DNA from: Candidatus Zhuqueibacterota bacterium
Lineage (GTDB): Bacteria > Zhuqueibacterota > Zhuqueibacteria > Zhuqueibacterales > Zhuqueibacteraceae
Direction of reading: 5' to 3'
Assembly: GCA_022616415.1 (NCBI GenBank)
Contig: JAKEEU010000234.1
Span: 1-42,300 of the forward strand
Length of the DNA: 42,300 bases
A program made the translations under genes and the position numbers. The notes beneath the pieces were generated by a model. That model searched no databases and was not told where the DNA came from. It was given only the letters and a program-made list of their open reading frames with translations. This document shows, in pieces, positions 1 to 7,948 of the stretch; within the stretch, counting starts at the first letter, position 1; each line of letters opens with the position of its first letter.

Positions 1-121
1 GCAATCAAACGAATCAAATACAGTTTGAAAAACTCAGGGGGAATAACAAGGTGGGGAATTATAATCCGGCCAAAGTGGGGAGTTTTATGCCGGCATTAAC
101 ATTAAAGCTATTCAAAACGAA
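1..121. repeat. AT-rich left edge with a 20-nt direct repeat
   Basis: Two copies of a 20-nt unit starting GTGGGGA and ending CCGGC lie at 51-70 and 75-94. A weaker GGGGGAATAAC match lies just before them. Such TGGGGA...CCGGC repeats resemble the multiple terminal repeats of IS21-family elements, but no istA or istB gene is visible, so this is only a possible remnant. No gene start is evident here. Confidence 0.35.
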
Positions 122-616
122 TTGAACCGACGAAAGCTCTCTAATAATTACTACTTTTTACCGGGAGAATCTGCCAAAGAAGCATGTTGCAAAGGTGCAG
201 TTTTTTTTCAAAGCACAGGTCATAAATATAGAAACTTTCGAGAACTTCATGGAACTTATGGATTTCGGGCCAGAAATAAGCCGATTTTTGAGCCAGTACA
301 AATGGAAAAAATTAGAAATGGTGGAGATGCTAGCATAGGTGATGATGAACCGATAGATAATACAGAATATTGTTTGATTTACTCTCCCCGCTCTTCAGCA
401 GAATTGCAAAAACAAAGACCAGAATTTGACGATGATTTTACTGCTGTGATAAAGTGCTTCGACAAAGGAGACAAATTCAAGGTTGAGTATGACCCGATCA
501 AGCTTGAAATGAGGATAAACGGCGAACCAATTAAACATCTTGAAACGTCTTACGGCACAATTCCGCAGTCTATCTATCCGAAGGTTTGGCCGGAACGCTT
601 AGAAAATAAAAAGTGA
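122..616 (+). CDS. Hypothetical protein, start uncertain
   Basis: This reading frame encodes 164 residues from a TTG at 122. No ATG occurs in frame between the upstream stop at 62-64 and this TTG, so the gene may be truncated at its 5' end or use a non-standard start. I do not recognise the family. The protein is soluble and mixed in charge, with no signal peptide or membrane segment. The second half alternates short hydrophobic and acidic stretches as in a small alpha/beta domain. It lies 10 nt upstream of the coiled-coil gene on the same strand, so the two probably share a transcript. Base composition is AT-rich compared with everything after 2300, which suggests acquisition. The repeats just upstream leave open a mobile-element origin. 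Confidence 0.5.
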   Translation: MNRRKLSNNYYFLPGESAKEACCKGAVFFQSTGHKYRNFRELHGTYGFRARNKPIFEPVQMEKIRNGGDASIGDDEPIDNTEYCLIYSPRSSAELQKQRPEFDDDFTAVIKCFDKGDKFKVEYDPIKLEMRINGEPIKHLETSYGTIPQSIYPKVWPERLENKK

Positions 617-626
617 GCATTTTAGA

Positions 627-2033
627 ATGCAAATGAACGGATTTACTATTGTTGTGTTATCAATGGTATCTTCTTTGATAACACAAACGGAGTATTCATC
701 TCTCAAAAATTGGTTGTGGACAGCCATTTTAGTAGCTGGATTTGGCTGGCTAAGTGTGTTATGGCGACGGCACTCAAATAAAGTGCAAGAAAAACCTCCC
801 CAAAACCAAAAAACTTCAACCGAGGATTCTAAGCAACATTTAGATCAATTACGCAAATCCATAGAAGATGCTATCAAACGAGGGTACGGTATAGAAAATC
901 TTGAGCCTTTGATGGTTAAGAAGCTCATTGCTATAGGAGAAGTGGCATATAAATGTTATGCGACATTAAAGCAATCTCAAAATAAGAATGGTTATGCACT
1001 TGGCCTGGTTTCTGAAAACGAAACAGCAGAAGAGTGGTTTAAAAGATTTCCCAAACGAATAGAAACCGTTGCAAACAGCATTATAGAAAAGAACAGTAAA
1101 ATAGCAAGGCTTGACAAAGAATCAGAATTGCTTAAAAAAGAAGTTGATTTAATAAAAGCGGCTTTAATAAAACATGAGTCTGAACAGAAGGAGAGGGAAA
1201 ATAAAATAATACAACTTCGTGCCGAGATCGATAACCTACAAAAACAAAGAGATGGTTTTCAAAGCAAAACTAAAGAGTTGCAAGCGGAATTGAATTTAAG
1301 GGGAAAGGAGTTACAGAAAAAGCAAGAAGAAATAAACGATCTCTACTCTAATCTAAATGATAGAAAAAATGAAATAGATCGTTTGTTAAGGGAACGAGAT
1401 AATCTACAACGTAAGATTGCAGCTCTACGTGATGAATTAACTTCAACAGAAAAAGAATTAGAGAAAAAGGATGCGGAAATACTTAAGCTCCAAACTAAGC
1501 TAAAAGAGAGAGATGAAAAAATAATTAACTTGCAAAATGAAATAGAAGATCTAAAAAAAAGATTAGAAGAATTGGAGCATCTTGCCAGAAAAATGAGTGG
1601 AATAAAACTAATAAAAAGTTCAATTCCATACTTAAGGCAAGGACAACGCAATTTTCTTGAGGGGAGTAAAGAGACTGGATCTGCTGCCGTACTTTGTTTT
1701 CTCGTTACTTATTCTTTGCTCCAGATATATCGGGCAATATTTGATGAAAATGAAATAGATGAGACAAAAAGGAACGCGATGCTGGTTAATTTATATTTGA
1801 TTACAAGAAAGTTGGAGAAAACCCCAGGATTTAAAGGCGCGTCAGAAGAACTAATGAAGAATTTTTCGAATATCAACTCCTTGGAAGAAATGTTGGTGCA
1901 TTCTGAAGAACGCCATTTTGACGATCGATTATTTCGAGTGTTGCTCAAATACATATATGACTATTCACACGTAGACTTGACGCCATTCTATTTTGATAAT
2001 GACGAGAATGGGAAAGTTTATTGCGTTAATTAG
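627..2033 (+). CDS. Membrane-anchored coiled-coil protein
   Basis: The product has 468 residues. A hydrophobic N-terminus with a membrane helix around residues 28-46 is followed by a basic stop-transfer patch (WRRHSNK). A helical region spans residues 80-160, and a long, highly charged coiled coil with heptad spacing covers about 165-325. The C-terminal domain (about 328-468) has hydrophobic helices and ends in acidic and aromatic residues. I recognise no enzymatic motif. The topology suggests an inner-membrane anchor with a rod-like cytoplasmic part, as in scaffold or defence-associated membrane proteins, but this is inference. It follows the 164-residue gene by 10 nt and may form a two-gene unit with it. 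It is strongly AT-rich and rich in Lys and Glu, unlike its neighbours, which supports horizontal acquisition. Confidence 0.65.
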   Translation: MQMNGFTIVVLSMVSSLITQTEYSSLKNWLWTAILVAGFGWLSVLWRRHSNKVQEKPPQNQKTSTEDSKQHLDQLRKSIEDAIKRGYGIENLEPLMVKKLIAIGEVAYKCYATLKQSQNKNGYALGLVSENETAEEWFKRFPKRIETVANSIIEKNSKIARLDKESELLKKEVDLIKAALIKHESEQKERENKIIQLRAEIDNLQKQRDGFQSKTKELQAELNLRGKELQKKQEEINDLYSNLNDRKNEIDRLLRERDNLQRKIAALRDELTSTEKELEKKDAEILKLQTKLKERDEKIINLQNEIEDLKKRLEELEHLARKMSGIKLIKSSIPYLRQGQRNFLEGSKETGSAAVLCFLVTYSLLQIYRAIFDENEIDETKRNAMLVNLYLITRKLEKTPGFKGASEELMKNFSNINSLEEMLVHSEERHFDDRLFRVLLKYIYDYSHVDLTPFYFDNDENGKVYCVN

Positions 2034-2156
2034 GCCACTTGAGCGGAGAAATTATTATGGCAGCATGAGAAAGTAAGATGATGAAATCTGACCAGTCGCG
2101 AAGAATTAGAATACGCGCCCTGCAAGCGCCCATTCCAGTACATCCTGTACGCGCTA

Positions 2157-2313
2157 ATGCAGAGCAAATTGGAAAGTTCTGAACATAATTTGCAGAATAG
2201 GAAAAATCCCAAAGTCGCCTGTCTTGGACATTTGCCTAAGCCAATCAAAGATGCGCTTGGGCTAATTCGAGATTTGGTTGTCGAAAGGTTTCAACCTGAA
2301 ATGATCATCCTGT
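2157..2313 (+). pseudogene. Possible truncated nucleotidyltransferase-like fragment
   Basis: An ATG at 2157 opens a frame whose residues 34-53 read like the first helix and strand of a MNT-type nucleotidyltransferase (LVVERFQPEMIILF). In intact members this strand is followed by a glycine-serine motif and paired aspartates. Here the similarity stops at about 2313, where the frame runs into the end of the convergent ABC transporter gene. The fragment is too short to be functional and is best read as a remnant. It could be chance similarity. Confidence 0.3.
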
Positions 2314-4212
2314 TCACACCGCTATCCTCTGCGCCATTCTCTCCTGCATCGCAAACTGCAATTGATACAACCGATAGTAAATCCCACCCAAAGCCAGCAA
2401 TTCCGCGTGTGTGCCCATTTCGCGGATTTGGCCTTTGTGCAGCACGATGATGCGATCCACATGTTGAATGGTGGAGAGCCGGTGCGCGATGATGATGGAA
2501 GTCCGGTTCTCCATCAATCGCTCCAGCGCCTCTTGAATGAGCAGCTCGGTTTCGGTGTCCACACTGGAAGTAGCTTCATCGAGAATGAGAATAGCAGGAT
2601 CGTACGCCAACGCGCGGGCAAAAGCGAGAAGCTGTTTTTGTCCGACGGAGAGTGAGTTGCCGCGTTCGATCACCGGTTCTTGAAATTTGCCGGGCAGGCG
2701 CTCGATGAAACGCAGCGCGTTCACATCCGCGGCGGCCTGACGAATGCGTTTCGGCGAAATTTCCTCATTGCCCAAACTGATATTTTCTGCGATCGTTCCC
2801 GCAAAGAGAAATACATCCTGCAACACCAGTCCGATCTGCCGGCGCAGCTCTTCCAACGAGAGATTTTTGATGTCGTGGCCGTCCAGCAAAATTTGCCCTT
2901 GTTGCGGCGTGTAGAAGTGGCAGAGCAAGCTGATAATCGTCGTCTTGCCTGATCCCGTCGCGCCCACGATTGCGACTTTCTCTCCGGCTTCAACTTTGAA
3001 CGAGACGTTCTTCAACACCATGTCGTCATCGCGATAGCCGAACGTGACGTTGCGAAATTCGATTTCACCGCGCGCACGAGCAAGTTGCAAGTTTGCAAGT
3101 TTGCGAGTCTGCAAGTCTGCAAGTTTGCAGGTTTGCAAGTCTGCAGGTTGGTCACTTGCCACTTGCATACTTGCATACTTGCCGTCCGTCCCGAGCTCTT
3201 CGCCCTCCGCCCTCCGCTCTGGCGTCTCATCCAGCAATTTAAAGATCCGCTCCGAGCTGGCCATGGCGGTTTGCAGGATGCCATACTTCTCAGCGAGATC
3301 GCTGATCGGGCGCCAAAAACGATCCATATATAAAATGAAGGCAACGAGCGAGCCGAACGACAAGGCGTTGGCGATGACTTTGCCGCCGCCGTACCAGATG
3401 ATCAGCGCCACTGATAGCGCGAAAATCCATTCGACGACGGGATAAAAAACGGCGTGGTAGAAAATCGTCTTGCGGTAAGCTTCGAGATGGTCGAGATTCT
3501 TCGCGTCGAATTGTTGAAAATTTTTCTTCTCGCGGTTGAAAAGCTGCACCACCGCCATGCCGGTGATGTTTTCCTGCAAAAAGGCGTTGATCTTCGCAAT
3601 GCGCAACCGAATCTGCCGCTCGGCGTCGCGGACTTTGTTTTTGAAAATTTGGGTGGCAATAAATAACAATGGCACGACGCCGAGCGTAACCAGCGTCAGT
3701 TTCCAGTTCATCGTGAACAGCACGATGATGATGCCGATGAGCGTAAAAACGTCGCCAAAGATGGCGACCAGGCCGGAGGAGAACATCTCGTTCAGCGCCT
3801 GCACGTCGGAGGTGACGCGCGTCATCAGGCGGCCGACTTGGTTGCGGTCAAAAAAACGCAGCGGCAAAAACTGCAAGTGCGAAAAAATCTCCAAGCGCAA
3901 ATCGTACATCGTCTGCTGCCCGATCCACTCCATCATGTACATGCGGGCGTAGTTGAATACGAATTCCAGGATCAACACGCCGAGATAAAGCAGCGCGATC
4001 CACCTCAAACCGGCGTAATCGCTTTTGGTAATGTGCTCGTCGATGCCGATTTTCGTCAAATAAGGTCCGGCGATGCCGAGCAAGCTGGCCACGAGCAAAA
4101 GCGCCACGGCCAGGACCATGCGCTTGTAATAAGGCCGCACGTATCGCAGCAGCCGGCGCATCAACGCGGCGTCGTAAGTTTTGGTGAGTTTTTCTTCTTC
4201 GTGTATATTCAT
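2314..4212 (-). CDS. ABC exporter subunit, catalytic half (YheH/BmrD-like)
   Basis: This is a type IV ABC exporter half-transporter with an N-terminal six-helix membrane domain (about residues 30-325) and a C-terminal nucleotide-binding domain. Numbered from the TTG at 4227, the motifs are Walker A GATGSGKTT at 422-430, a non-canonical signature LSVGQ at 526-530, Walker B ending in D550-E551, and switch His582. The ATG at 4212 is preferred (632 residues) because the extra five codons have no ribosome site of their own. Its partner lies 146 nt upstream on the same strand. A consensus Walker B glutamate here, a degenerate one in the partner and LSVGQ here match heterodimers such as BmrC/BmrD, which have one ATPase-competent site. 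It probably exports drugs or lipids at the inner membrane; the substrate cannot be read. The linker between the two domains carries an insert made of an 8-nt repeat array. Confidence 0.9.
   Translation of the reverse strand: MNIHEEEKLTKTYDAALMRRLLRYVRPYYKRMVLAVALLLVASLLGIAGPYLTKIGIDEHITKSDYAGLRWIALLYLGVLILEFVFNYARMYMMEWIGQQTMYDLRLEIFSHLQFLPLRFFDRNQVGRLMTRVTSDVQALNEMFSSGLVAIFGDVFTLIGIIIVLFTMNWKLTLVTLGVVPLLFIATQIFKNKVRDAERQIRLRIAKINAFLQENITGMAVVQLFNREKKNFQQFDAKNLDHLEAYRKTIFYHAVFYPVVEWIFALSVALIIWYGGGKVIANALSFGSLVAFILYMDRFWRPISDLAEKYGILQTAMASSERIFKLLDETPERRAEGEELGTDGKYASMQVASDQPADLQTCKLADLQTRKLANLQLARARGEIEFRNVTFGYRDDDMVLKNVSFKVEAGEKVAIVGATGSGKTTIISLLCHFYTPQQGQILLDGHDIKNLSLEELRRQIGLVLQDVFLFAGTIAENISLGNEEISPKRIRQAAADVNALRFIERLPGKFQEPVIERGNSLSVGQKQLLAFARALAYDPAILILDEATSSVDTETELLIQEALERLMENRTSIIIAHRLSTIQHVDRIIVLHKGQIREMGTHAELLALGGIYYRLYQLQFAMQERMAQRIAV
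3078..3182. repeat. 8-nt tandem array plus inverted part inside an ABC transporter gene
   Basis: About eight consecutive copies of an 8-nt unit (GCAAGTTT and variants) run from about 3085 to 3148. They are followed by three inverted-sense units (ACTTGCAT) up to about 3182. The array is in frame within the coding sequence. Because 8 nt repeats every 24 nt in frame, it yields an 8-residue protein repeat (ADLQTCKL) at about residues 355-383, between the membrane and ATPase domains. Confidence 0.85.
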
Positions 4213-4227
4213 CGCACTTTGGGTCAA

Positions 4228-4373
4228 TGGATCATTGGATTGATGGATTTCTGGATTATTGGAGTGTTGGATAGTTGGATTGCTGGATTATTGGATTGTT
4301 GGAGTAATGCGCGCATTTTGCGTGCACTAATCCCATCGCTCCAACAATCCATCACTCCAACGATCCATTACTC
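4228..4373. repeat. 8-nt-period inverted repeat array between ABC genes
   Basis: Nine or so degenerate copies of TGGATTNN run from about 4230 to 4305, followed by complementary units (TCCATCAC, TCCAACGA and similar) from about 4338 to 4375. The transcript could fold into one long imperfect hairpin. The element fills the whole spacer between the two ABC exporter genes and touches the downstream edge of the upstream gene. The same unit family recurs at 13028-13190. Confidence 0.85.
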
Positions 4374-6182
4374 CTATTCAAGCGTTGCAAGGTCTTCTTC
4401 AAGCTGCTGCTGGCGATACAACTCGGCATACAAACCGTCTTGTTCCAGCAACAAGTCATGCGAGCCTTTTTCGGCAATTTGGCCGTCTTTGAGCACGACG
4501 ATGAGATCGGCGTCTTTCACGGTGGAAACGCGATGCGAAATAATGAGGCTCGTGCGCTCGCGCATGACGCCGGTCAGGCCGTGCAGAATCTCGGCTTCCG
4601 TGTGCGTATCCACCGAGGCGAGCGCATCATCGAGAATCAGAATGCGCGGTTGGCGGATGACGGCGCGGGCTATAGCCGTGCGCTGCTTCTGGCCGCCGGA
4701 AAGGTTGATGCCGCGCTCGCCGAGCATGGTATCGTACTTTTCCGGAAAATCTTCGATCTCTTTGCGCATTTGCGCGATCTCGGCCGCCGTCAGTACCGGC
4801 TTTTCATTAAAATCTTTTGAAGGAAAGCCGGTACCATTCTCGAGGCCGAAGGTGATATTCTCGCGAATCGTATCCGAAAACAGAAAAGTCTCCTGTGGCA
4901 CGTAGCCAATTTCACGGCGCAGCACCGCGAGCGGAATGCGCCGGATGTCCACGCCGTCGATGAGAACGCGGCCCTCGGTAGCATCAATCAAACGCGGGAT
5001 GAGATTGACCAGCGTCGATTTGCCGCTGCCGGTGTGCCCGACGATAGCCACGGTGGCGCCGCGTGGGATTTTCAGATTGAGATGCCGCAGCGCCCAATCG
5101 CGACCAGGGTATGAGACGCCAGTATTTTGAAATTCGATTTCGCCGCCTATCGTCGTGATCGAGAAATCCGTTTGTTCGGTGTCTTTGATATCCGGCTCCT
5201 CTTCCAAAACGCGGTTGATCCGGCCCATCGAAGCGGTGCCTTGCTGCATGAGATTGATCACCCAGCCGAGCGCGATCATCGGCCAGGTCAGCAGGCTCAT
5301 GTAGGCGAAGAAGGCCACAAATTCACCCCAAGTGAATTCGCCTTGAATCACCTCACGGCCGCCGAGCCAGAGCAGCACCAATGCGCCGGCGCCGGAGAGA
5401 AAACCCATGAGCGACCACAGCACGCCTTCGAGTTTTGCCAGCGACAGGTTTTTTTGAAAATAATCCCGATTCAAATTGGCAAAGGTGCCAATCTCGTACT
5501 TTTCGCGCTGGTACGCCTTGATCACGCGAATGCCGGAAAGATTCTCCTGTGCGCGCGTCGTCAGCCTGGAGAACTGCGCCTGAATGTTCTCGTAAATCGC
5601 ATGGATTTTTCCCATCGCATAATACACCGTGATCGCCATGATCGGGAAGGTGAGCATGGCGATGAGCGTGAGCTTGACGTTCATCAGCAGCATGATGACC
5701 AGCGCGCCGGCTCCCACCGCAATGGTGTTGGTGGAATACATGATGCCGGGCCCGAGCAGCGAGCGCACCGAGCTTAAGTCGTTGGTGGCGCGCGCCATCA
5801 AATCCCCGGTCGGAACGCGATGGAAGAAGTTGCGCGACATCTGCTGCAAGTGCCGGAAGTAATCGTTGCGCAGATCGTACTCGATGAAGCGCGACACCAC
5901 GATAATCTTCTGCCGCATCCAATAGCGGAAGAAGCCTTCCGCCGCTGAAACCAGCAGAATGACGCCGCCCCAGAACAGCAGTTGCCCGCCGGAGATATTT
6001 TTCGCGAGATCATCGATCGCTTCGCGCAGCACCCGCGGCCCCAGCAGCGAAAACACGTTCGTGACGATAATGAAGATCACGCCGGCCACGACCTGTTTAC
6101 GATATTTGTGCAAATAGGGGAGAAGCGTGCGCAACTCACGAATCTCGGCGAGACGGCCTTTGTCTTTTTTTTCTTTCTTCAT
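4374..6182 (-). CDS. ABC exporter subunit, degenerate-site half (YheI/BmrC-like)
   Basis: This half-transporter has 602 residues: membrane domain about residues 20-325 and nucleotide-binding domain about 345-590. Walker A GHTGSGKST is at 382-390 and a canonical LSGGQ is at 494-498. Walker B ends in D518-D519, so aspartate replaces the catalytic glutamate, while the switch His550 is kept. In heterodimeric exporters such as BmrC/BmrD and TM287/288 one subunit has exactly this Asp change, making one of the two ATP sites slow or non-hydrolytic. The ATG at 6182 is the natural start. The gene precedes its partner on the minus strand, the same order as yheI-yheH. The protein sits in the inner membrane and works as a dimer with the product of 2314-4212. 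Substrate unknown; multidrug or lipid export is the usual role. Confidence 0.9.
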   Translation of the reverse strand: MKKEKKDKGRLAEIRELRTLLPYLHKYRKQVVAGVIFIIVTNVFSLLGPRVLREAIDDLAKNISGGQLLFWGGVILLVSAAEGFFRYWMRQKIIVVSRFIEYDLRNDYFRHLQQMSRNFFHRVPTGDLMARATNDLSSVRSLLGPGIMYSTNTIAVGAGALVIMLLMNVKLTLIAMLTFPIMAITVYYAMGKIHAIYENIQAQFSRLTTRAQENLSGIRVIKAYQREKYEIGTFANLNRDYFQKNLSLAKLEGVLWSLMGFLSGAGALVLLWLGGREVIQGEFTWGEFVAFFAYMSLLTWPMIALGWVINLMQQGTASMGRINRVLEEEPDIKDTEQTDFSITTIGGEIEFQNTGVSYPGRDWALRHLNLKIPRGATVAIVGHTGSGKSTLVNLIPRLIDATEGRVLIDGVDIRRIPLAVLRREIGYVPQETFLFSDTIRENITFGLENGTGFPSKDFNEKPVLTAAEIAQMRKEIEDFPEKYDTMLGERGINLSGGQKQRTAIARAVIRQPRILILDDALASVDTHTEAEILHGLTGVMRERTSLIISHRVSTVKDADLIVVLKDGQIAEKGSHDLLLEQDGLYAELYRQQQLEEDLATLE

Positions 6183-6228
6183 TTGGGCAGATGAGTCAAG
6201 TCAGAAAAATTTCTAAAAGCTCATGCTG

Positions 6229-6294
6229 CCAACGGCTAGATGAACCAAACTGAAAAAGTCCCGCCTTGCGGGATTGGGTTCATCTAGCCGTTGG
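6229..6294. terminator. Perfect 18-bp inverted repeat between hydrolase and ABC genes
   Basis: The arms CCAACGGCTAGATGAACC (6229-6246) and its exact complement (6277-6294) enclose a smaller hairpin (CCCGC/GCGGG) around 6260-6272. The right arm overlaps the last codons and the stop of the hydrolase gene, so the element supplies the end of that gene. No U-tract follows on either strand. It is a repeat-type hairpin that could act as an mRNA 3' end or attenuator. Confidence 0.55.
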
Positions 6295-7059
6295 AGATTT
6301 CTCAAAAGTTATATTGCTTGTCAGCTCGTCCGTTTGGTGCGAATGCCGTTGAATGAATTTCCAGATGCGGTCAAAAATCGCTTGCCGGTCGTAATCGACG
6401 GTCAGCACGTGATACGAATTTTCGGCCACCATTTGTTCGCGCTGCGGCGATTGGACCCGGCGCATGAGCACAGCCAGGTTGTCGAACGGCACGACGTGGT
6501 CCGCGCGCGAGTGGATGGCGAGAATCGGCATGGTGACTTTGGGCAATTCCGCGCGAATTTTTCTGAGCATGCGCATCAATTCCCGCGCGGCCGCCAGCGG
6601 ATAGCGATCGTAATTGCGCAAGCTCGCTTTGGCCTCGGCGTCGTGAACGTCCGGGCCGTTGCGCTTGTGGCGAACCGGAACGAAAGGCGCGAGCACGTAG
6701 CTGGCGATTTCCTGTTTTAATGGCATCTTCAGCGCCGCCGCCAACGTCACTACGCCGGCAAACTGATGATGCGCGGCGAGATGCAAGGCCAGCGCTCCGC
6801 CCATCGACAACCCGATCACAAAGACCACGGGATGATGCCGGCGAAAATCGAGGAAGGCTTTTTCACTCGCGGCAATCCAAGCTTTATAAGAGACATGGCG
6901 AAGGTCCTCCGGTTGCGTGGCGTGTCCCGGCAATGTGGGTACGCTCACCTCACAGCCATGGTTGTGCAAAAAAGCCGCCAAGCCTTCCATCTCGGCCGGA
7001 TTTCCGGTGAAGCCATGCAGAAGCAGGCAAGCGATGGGATTTTTTCCTTTTCTGAGCAT
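6280..7059 (-). CDS. Alpha/beta hydrolase, carboxylesterase or monoacylglycerol lipase type
   Basis: From the ATG at 7059 the product has 259 residues, a normal length for Est30-like carboxylesterases and monoacylglycerol lipases. The longer frame to 7116 begins with TTG and adds 19 residues without a ribosome site. The N-terminal LLLHGFTGN supplies the oxyanion region. The nucleophile elbow GLSMGG places Ser at residue 85, HSRADHVVP places Asp at 187, and NSYHVLTVDYD places His at 217, completing the triad. There is no signal peptide, so the enzyme is cytoplasmic. It probably cleaves small acyl esters; the substrate cannot be inferred. It lies upstream of the ABC exporter genes on the same strand, separated by a strong hairpin, so co-transcription is uncertain. 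Its C-terminal residues are encoded in the arm of that repeat. Confidence 0.85.
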   Translation of the reverse strand: MLRKGKNPIACLLLHGFTGNPAEMEGLAAFLHNHGCEVSVPTLPGHATQPEDLRHVSYKAWIAASEKAFLDFRRHHPVVFVIGLSMGGALALHLAAHHQFAGVVTLAAALKMPLKQEIASYVLAPFVPVRHKRNGPDVHDAEAKASLRNYDRYPLAAARELMRMLRKIRAELPKVTMPILAIHSRADHVVPFDNLAVLMRRVQSPQREQMVAENSYHVLTVDYDRQAIFDRIWKFIQRHSHQTDELTSNITFEKSPTAR

Positions 7060-7267
7060 TGAGTTCAATATATCATTTGGCGAAGCAAAAGTCAAGATTG
7101 GAAATTGCAGCGCCAAGCGTGAGGCTTAAAACGGAATGCGTAACCCGTAAAGCGCACCTTTTTCTCACCAAGATAACTAATTTTATCATTTTGGTGAACA
7201 TTTGAACATATAATTTTTGCGTAAGAATTTTGCAAAAAAATAAAACGCATAAATTTTAAAAAAATAC

Positions 7268-7296
7268 TTGACTTTGATTGCTAAATAAGCTATAAT
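7268..7296 (+). promoter_or_regulatory. Sigma-70-type promoter of the dcw cluster
   Basis: TTGACT at 7268-7273 and a perfect TATAAT at 7291-7296 are separated by 17 nt, the optimal spacing. The site lies about 90 nt upstream of mraZ inside an AT-rich spacer, immediately before the phased MraZ boxes. It is the best housekeeping promoter in the window. Confidence 0.8.
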
Positions 7297-7297
7297 A

Positions 7298-7352
7298 TGG
7301 GGAAAAGTGGTGAAGAGTAGAGTGGAGTGGGGAAACTTGGGAAAACAGGGTG
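7298..7352 (+). promoter_or_regulatory. Phased MraZ operator boxes
   Basis: Boxes of the TGGGN type recur with exact 10-nt phasing just downstream of the -10 element: TGGGG 7298, TGGTG 7308, TAGAG 7318 (weak), TGGGG 7328, TGGGA 7338 and GGGTG 7348. In E. coli MraZ binds TGGGN repeats separated by 5 nt upstream of its own gene. The location over the transcription start predicts autorepression of the whole cluster. Confidence 0.7.
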
Positions 7353-7385
7353 CTACTATAAACTGCGCCCGCAGGGTATTAGGCC

Positions 7386-7895
7386 GTGGTCGATATAGGC
7401 GAAACAATTCCGAAATTTTACGGCCGCTATCATTATAATTTGGATGATAAAGGCCGCGCCGCAATTCCGGCAAAAATCCGGGAAATCATTCAGCTCAGAG
7501 ACATGAAGACTTTGATGCTGCGGCTATTCGAAAAGCCGAATGCCCGTTTTATTCGCGCTTATCCCGCCAACTATTTCCGCGATAAAATCCTGCCGATGGC
7601 GTCTCAATTCGACGAAGAAAGCGAAGAAGGCATTTACCATAAGCAAGCGATTCTGGCCTCGTGCCAACAACTGCGGCTGGATAATCAGGGACGCATCAAC
7701 CTCCCGGCGGAGTTTTTGGAAGCGGCGCAAATTCAAAAAGAAATTCGCTACATCGGCATGGGCGATTTTTTCGATATGTGGAATCCGGAAAGCAATGATA
7801 AATTTGTGGCAACACTTGGGCAGAGGGCGGAGGGCAAAGGGCAGCGCGTCGAGAGCAGAGAGCACGGGGCGGAGAGCGGAGTGCAGAGCGCGTAG
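7386..7895 (+). CDS. mraZ: Transcriptional regulator MraZ
   Basis: MraZ is an AbrB-fold DNA-binding ring protein that represses the dcw operon. The sequence shows the two half-domains. The first has YHYNLDDKGRAAIPAKIR near residue 15, the typical DxKGR motif. The second has LRLDNQGRINLPAEF near residue 100. The GTG at 7386 is the most likely start; there is only a weak ribosome site. At 169 residues it is longer than usual. The extra C-terminal 28 or so residues, after FVATLGQ, are encoded by a 7-nt repeat array and are rich in Gln, Glu, Ser and Gly, so they are probably disordered and not part of the fold. It is the first gene of the cell-division cluster and sits behind its own predicted operator. 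Confidence 0.93.
   Translation: MVDIGETIPKFYGRYHYNLDDKGRAAIPAKIREIIQLRDMKTLMLRLFEKPNARFIRAYPANYFRDKILPMASQFDEESEEGIYHKQAILASCQQLRLDNQGRINLPAEFLEAAQIQKEIRYIGMGDFFDMWNPESNDKFVATLGQRAEGKGQRVESREHGAESGVQSA
7820..7893. repeat. 7-nt-period array overlapping the mraZ 3' end
   Basis: About ten consecutive 7-nt units of the type GCAGAGG, GCGGAGG, GCAAAGG run to the mraZ stop codon. The same unit recurs downstream of ftsZ at 21982-22053, there followed by its inverted complement. Here only the direct arm is present, and it is translated as the MraZ tail. Confidence 0.85.
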
Positions 7896-7948
7896 AGACA
7901 CGAATGCGTTCGGCTCTATGCCCTCGGCTCACAGCACAATGAGAAGCA

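Noticed and set aside
3838..4905. Plus-strand frame across both ABC genes
   Set aside because: Opposite to two clear exporter genes and running through the repeat spacer; no domain and no ribosome site.
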